Below, piece by piece: positions 6,186-8,545 of a stretch of 8,545 nucleotides of DNA. The notes beneath the pieces are model-generated. The model worked only from the letters and a program-made list of their open reading frames with translations. It had not been told where the DNA came from and ran no database searches. The stretch lies in assembly GCA_964435775.1 (NCBI GenBank), contig CAYTAP010000146.1:1-8545 (forward strand), given 5' to 3'. Source of the DNA: CAYTAP01 sp964435775. GTDB taxonomy: Bacteria; Planctomycetota; Phycisphaerae; Tepidisphaerales; Tepidisphaeraceae. Numbering within the stretch: position 1 is the stretch's first letter; each line of letters opens with the position of its first letter. The position numbers and the translations under genes were made by a program.

Positions 6186-6629
6186 TCACGGCTCAATGTC
6201 ATCCCCGCCACCCTCGTGGCCGTCGGGACCGGTGGAGAAGAGGTCGAAATCCTTGTTGCCGCTTCCGGGGTTGCGATAGATGTAGGCATGTCCCCACGGA
6301 TCGGTCGGCACTTTTTCGATGTAGGGGCGCACCCATCCCTGGATGTCGCCGGGCTTGTCCACGAGTGCCTGCAAGCCTTCCTCGGTCGTGGGGAATCGCC
6401 CGGTGTCGGTTTCGAACGCCGCCAGCGCCACCTTCATGCTGGAGATGTCCGCCTTGGCGGCGCTCTGTCGCGCCTGCTCGGTTCGACCTGTGAACTTGGG
6501 CACCACGATCGCCGCCAATATCGCCAGGATCACCAGCACCAGCAGCAACTCGATCAACGTAAACGCCCGCGGATGCGCTCTCTTGCTTCCGATCAGAACA
6601 CGATGGTTTCTTGTCATTGCCATTCCCAT
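6186..6629 (-). CDS. gspG: GspG major pseudopilin
   Basis: This is the major subunit of the pseudopilus, 147 residues. The prepilin signal HPRA22 | FTLIELLLVLVILAILAAIVVPKF has Glu at +5 but Ala rather than Gly at -1. The family core follows: AAKADISSMKVALAAFETDTGRFPTTEEGLQALV, then GWVRPYIEKVPTDPWGHAYIY. The C-terminal part DFDLFSTGPDGHEGGGDDI (127-145) corresponds to the calcium-binding loop region of GspG. These motifs make GspG, rather than a type IV pilin, the clear call. The start is ambiguous between three in-frame ATG codons (residues 1, 3 and 5). The first is used because GGAG lies 10 bases upstream of it. The gene sits 35 bases after gspF. The REPIN-like element begins 5 bases after its stop. 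Confidence 0.96.
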   Translation of the reverse strand: MGMAMTRNHRVLIGSKRAHPRAFTLIELLLVLVILAILAAIVVPKFTGRTEQARQSAAKADISSMKVALAAFETDTGRFPTTEEGLQALVDKPGDIQGWVRPYIEKVPTDPWGHAYIYRNPGSGNKDFDLFSTGPDGHEGGGDDIEP

Positions 6630-6664
6630 AAAAACACAACTCCACTTTCCTACTGCCCACTGTC

Positions 6665-7900
6665 CTAATGAATCAAATCCTGCAAATTAAAGATCGGCAG
6701 CAACATGCCGACGACCACGGTCCCGATCAGCCCGGCCATCATGAAGAGCATCATCGGCTCGGCCACCGCCACGAGCATTCGGAGCTGCCGATCAAGGTCC
6801 GATTCATACGCCGTCGCCAGCCGCAAGAGTTCCTTGTCAAGCCGCCCGGTCTCCTCGGCCACTGCGATCATTTCCACCACCGACGGCGGAAACAGCTTCG
6901 AGCTGTGCGCCAACGCCTTGGACAGCGGCGCGCCGCGCTGCACTTCCTCGATGGCGTGCAACACCGTGTCGGCCAGGGTCTGGTTGCCGATGGCCTCGCG
7001 GGCCACGCGGAGCGAGGCGATCAGCGGCACGCCGGCGCCCACGAGCGTCCCGAGCATCCGCGCGAAACGCACCAGCGCAAAGTGCGCGATGAGCTTGCCC
7101 AGCATGGGGATCGACAACAGAATGATTTCCATCCGCCGCCGACCGGCCGCGGTGGAAATGATCCGTCGCAGCGCCACGACCGCGATCACCCCGCCGGCCG
7201 CGACGAACAGGCCGTAATGCTTGATGATGTTGCTCACCGCGATGATGAAAAGCGTCAGCGCGGGAAGATTGGCGCCAAATTGTGAAAACAAGGGGCTGAA
7301 TCGCGGGATGAAGAACGTCAACAGAAAAATGAGCACGCCGATGGCGAGGAACGCCAGGATGATCGGATAGATCATGGCGGCCTTCACCTTGCCCATGAGG
7401 TCCTGCTCGCGCGTGCGGAACTCGGCGATCTGGCTGAGCACGACATCGAGAAACCCCCCGGCCTCCCCCGCGCGAACCATCGCGACATAGACGCTGGAGA
7501 AGCTGCGGGGAAATCGCGCCAGCGTATCCCCCAGCGACATCCCACCCACCACGTCATCATGGATTTCGCTCCACAGCGATTTGGCGGCCGCATTGGACGC
7601 CTCGCGGCGAAGCAGCGCCAGCGCCCGGCTCAGTGGAACGCCCCCGGCCAGAAGATTGGCGAGTTCACGCGTGAACGCTTCGATCGCGCGCGACGAGACC
7701 TTCCGCGCGCCCGCCGCGCCGGCGTCGGCGGCCGCGCTGACTTTCCTGGCGGCTTCGGCATCGCGCGCCTCCTGGATCGTCGTGGGAAGTAGCCCTTGGT
7801 TGCCCAGCTGCGCGATGGCGGCGGCGCGCGACTCGGCGGCGAGCGTGCCGCTCGTGCGACGCCCTTCAGGGCTCAAGGCTGTGTAGGCAAAAACAGACAT
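6665..7900 (-). CDS. gspF: GspF inner-membrane platform protein
   Basis: GspF is the polytopic membrane protein at the centre of the assembly platform, 411 residues against about 405 for the family. The start MSVFAYTALSPEGRRTSGTL is the usual GspF/PilC opening. Two T2SSF domains are visible. The first (about 72-195) has FTRELANLLAGGVPLSRAL, SSVYVAMVRAGEAGGFLDVVL and KVKAAMIYPIIL. The second (about 275-400) has RFARMLGTLVGAGVPLIASL and VVEMIAVAEETGRLDKELL. Membrane segments fall at about 175-197, 215-245 and 378-404. Residues 45-70 are an Ala-rich linker. I chose ATG 7900 because it gives the family N-terminus. An in-frame TTG at 7918 would add six residues. It lies 48 bases after gspE. Confidence 0.95.
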   Translation of the reverse strand: MSVFAYTALSPEGRRTSGTLAAESRAAAIAQLGNQGLLPTTIQEARDAEAARKVSAAADAGAAGARKVSSRAIEAFTRELANLLAGGVPLSRALALLRREASNAAAKSLWSEIHDDVVGGMSLGDTLARFPRSFSSVYVAMVRAGEAGGFLDVVLSQIAEFRTREQDLMGKVKAAMIYPIILAFLAIGVLIFLLTFFIPRFSPLFSQFGANLPALTLFIIAVSNIIKHYGLFVAAGGVIAVVALRRIISTAAGRRRMEIILLSIPMLGKLIAHFALVRFARMLGTLVGAGVPLIASLRVAREAIGNQTLADTVLHAIEEVQRGAPLSKALAHSSKLFPPSVVEMIAVAEETGRLDKELLRLATAYESDLDRQLRMLVAVAEPMMLFMMAGLIGTVVVGMLLPIFNLQDLIH

Positions 7901-7948
7901 CGATTCCGCTTTCGTCAATGGTCCCCGACGGATCCACGCCGGCGCGAA

Positions 7949-8545
7949 TCAGAGCGCCGCCACCGTTTCCACCCCGCCGCCCGTCAATTCCTCGTTCTTG
8001 GTCATCCGCAGCACTTCCTCCGGCGTTGTCTTCCCCTCGCCGATCAGCCGCCAGCCATCATCACGCAGACTGCTCATCCCCTGCCGCACCGCCAGCCGGC
8101 GAAGATCGCGCGAACTGCTCCGCTCAAGGATCAGCGCGCGGAGATCATCGTTGATCGGCATCATCTCAAATACGCCCTGTCGCCCGCGATATCCCGTCCC
8201 CTGGCAATTGCGACAACCGCGTCCGCGATGAATGACATCGGGCACCACCTCGCCAAACTCCCCCTTGAGCTTTTCCACTTCCTCCTCCGGCGCCTGCTCC
8301 TTGCAATGCGGACAGATGAGCCGCACCAGGCGCTGGGCGACAACCGTTTCCAGCGACGAGGCAACGAGATACGGCTCGACCCCCATGTCGATCAGCCGCG
8401 TCGCCGCGCCGGGGGCGTCGTTGGTGTGAAGGGTGCTGAAGACCAGGTGGCCGGTCAGGGCCGCCTTGATGGCGACTTCGGCCACTTCCAGGTCTCGAAT
8501 TTCACCGACCAGGATGATGTTGGGCGCCTGACGCAGCATGGCGCG
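7949..8545 (-). CDS. gspE: GspE assembly ATPase, C-terminal 198 residues (cut by window edge)
   Basis: GspE is the cytoplasmic ATPase that powers pseudopilus assembly. The frame runs open off the right edge, and an internal ATG at 8539 is not the true start. Counting from the edge, residues 1-45 hold the Walker B region (IILVGEIRD) and the His box (TGHLVFSTLHTNDAPGAATR). QRLVRLICPHC and CRNCQGTGYRGR give the tetracysteine zinc motif C78-x2-C81-x29-C111-x2-C114, typical of T2SS GspE and PilB ATPases. This is followed by GVFEMMPINDDLRALIL and the C-terminal LRDDGWRLIGEGKTTPEEVLRMT, also classical. The Walker A region lies outside the window. PilB/GspE cannot be separated on this fragment alone; the downstream gspF-G-H-I-J-K genes favour GspE. 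Confidence 0.95.
   Translation of the reverse strand, partial: RAMLRQAPNIILVGEIRDLEVAEVAIKAALTGHLVFSTLHTNDAPGAATRLIDMGVEPYLVASSLETVVAQRLVRLICPHCKEQAPEEEVEKLKGEFGEVVPDVIHRGRGCRNCQGTGYRGRQGVFEMMPINDDLRALILERSSSRDLRRLAVRQGMSSLRDDGWRLIGEGKTTPEEVLRMTKNEELTGGGVETVAAL

Overview
The window is a single minus-strand gene cluster for a type II secretion system (T2SS), or a close T2SS/type IV pilus relative. It is cut at both ends. In transcription order (right to left) it holds: gspE (C-terminal 198 residues only), gspF, gspG, gspH, gspI, gspJ, gspK, gspL, gspM, a GspC/PilP-like protein gene, and gspD (N-terminal 91 residues only). All nine complete genes look intact. Nothing on the plus strand looks like a real gene. 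I see no tRNA, rRNA, CRISPR array, transposase or integrase, and no stretch of 300 bases lacks a gene.

The DNA is GC-rich. The prepilin signals of the form R/S-A-F-T-L-x-E, the T2SS gene order and the divergent GspL/M/C proteins suggest a planctomycete-like bacterium, perhaps of the Phycisphaerae type. That placement is an impression from sequence style, not a proof. No marker gene is present.

Layout: positions 7949-8545 hold the end of the assembly ATPase GspE, and 6665-7900 the inner-membrane platform protein GspF. Positions 6186-6629 hold the major pseudopilin GspG. A 117-base gap then contains a perfect 32-bp inverted repeat (6100-6180) that looks like a REPIN, i.e. two inverted REP units, each starting with GTAG. 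Minor pseudopilins H, I, J and K follow at 3051-6068 with overlapping stop/start codons (H/I ATGA, I/J TGATG, J/K ATGA), so they are probably translationally coupled. Positions 339-3009 hold the periplasm-spanning assembly module GspL, GspM and a GspC/PilP-like protein. GspL starts with TTG and GspM most likely with GTG, both behind strong Shine-Dalgarno sites. Positions 1-274 begin the outer-membrane secretin GspD.

Together the genes would build a machine in which GspE hydrolyses ATP at the inner membrane. GspF, GspL and GspM form the platform on which GspG, capped by H-I-J-K, is assembled into a pseudopilus. The GspC-like protein links the platform to the GspD secretin channel. The prepilin peptidase (GspO) is not in the window. 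The order L-M-C-D mirrors the pilM/N-O-P-Q order of type IV pilus clusters rather than the classical C-D-E-...-M order.

The items most worth a second look are the REPIN-like element just after the gspG stop codon, the split between Ala and Gly at the prepilin cleavage site, the EF-hand-like loop in GspK, and the G9 tract in gspI where a -1 slip would read into the gspJ frame.
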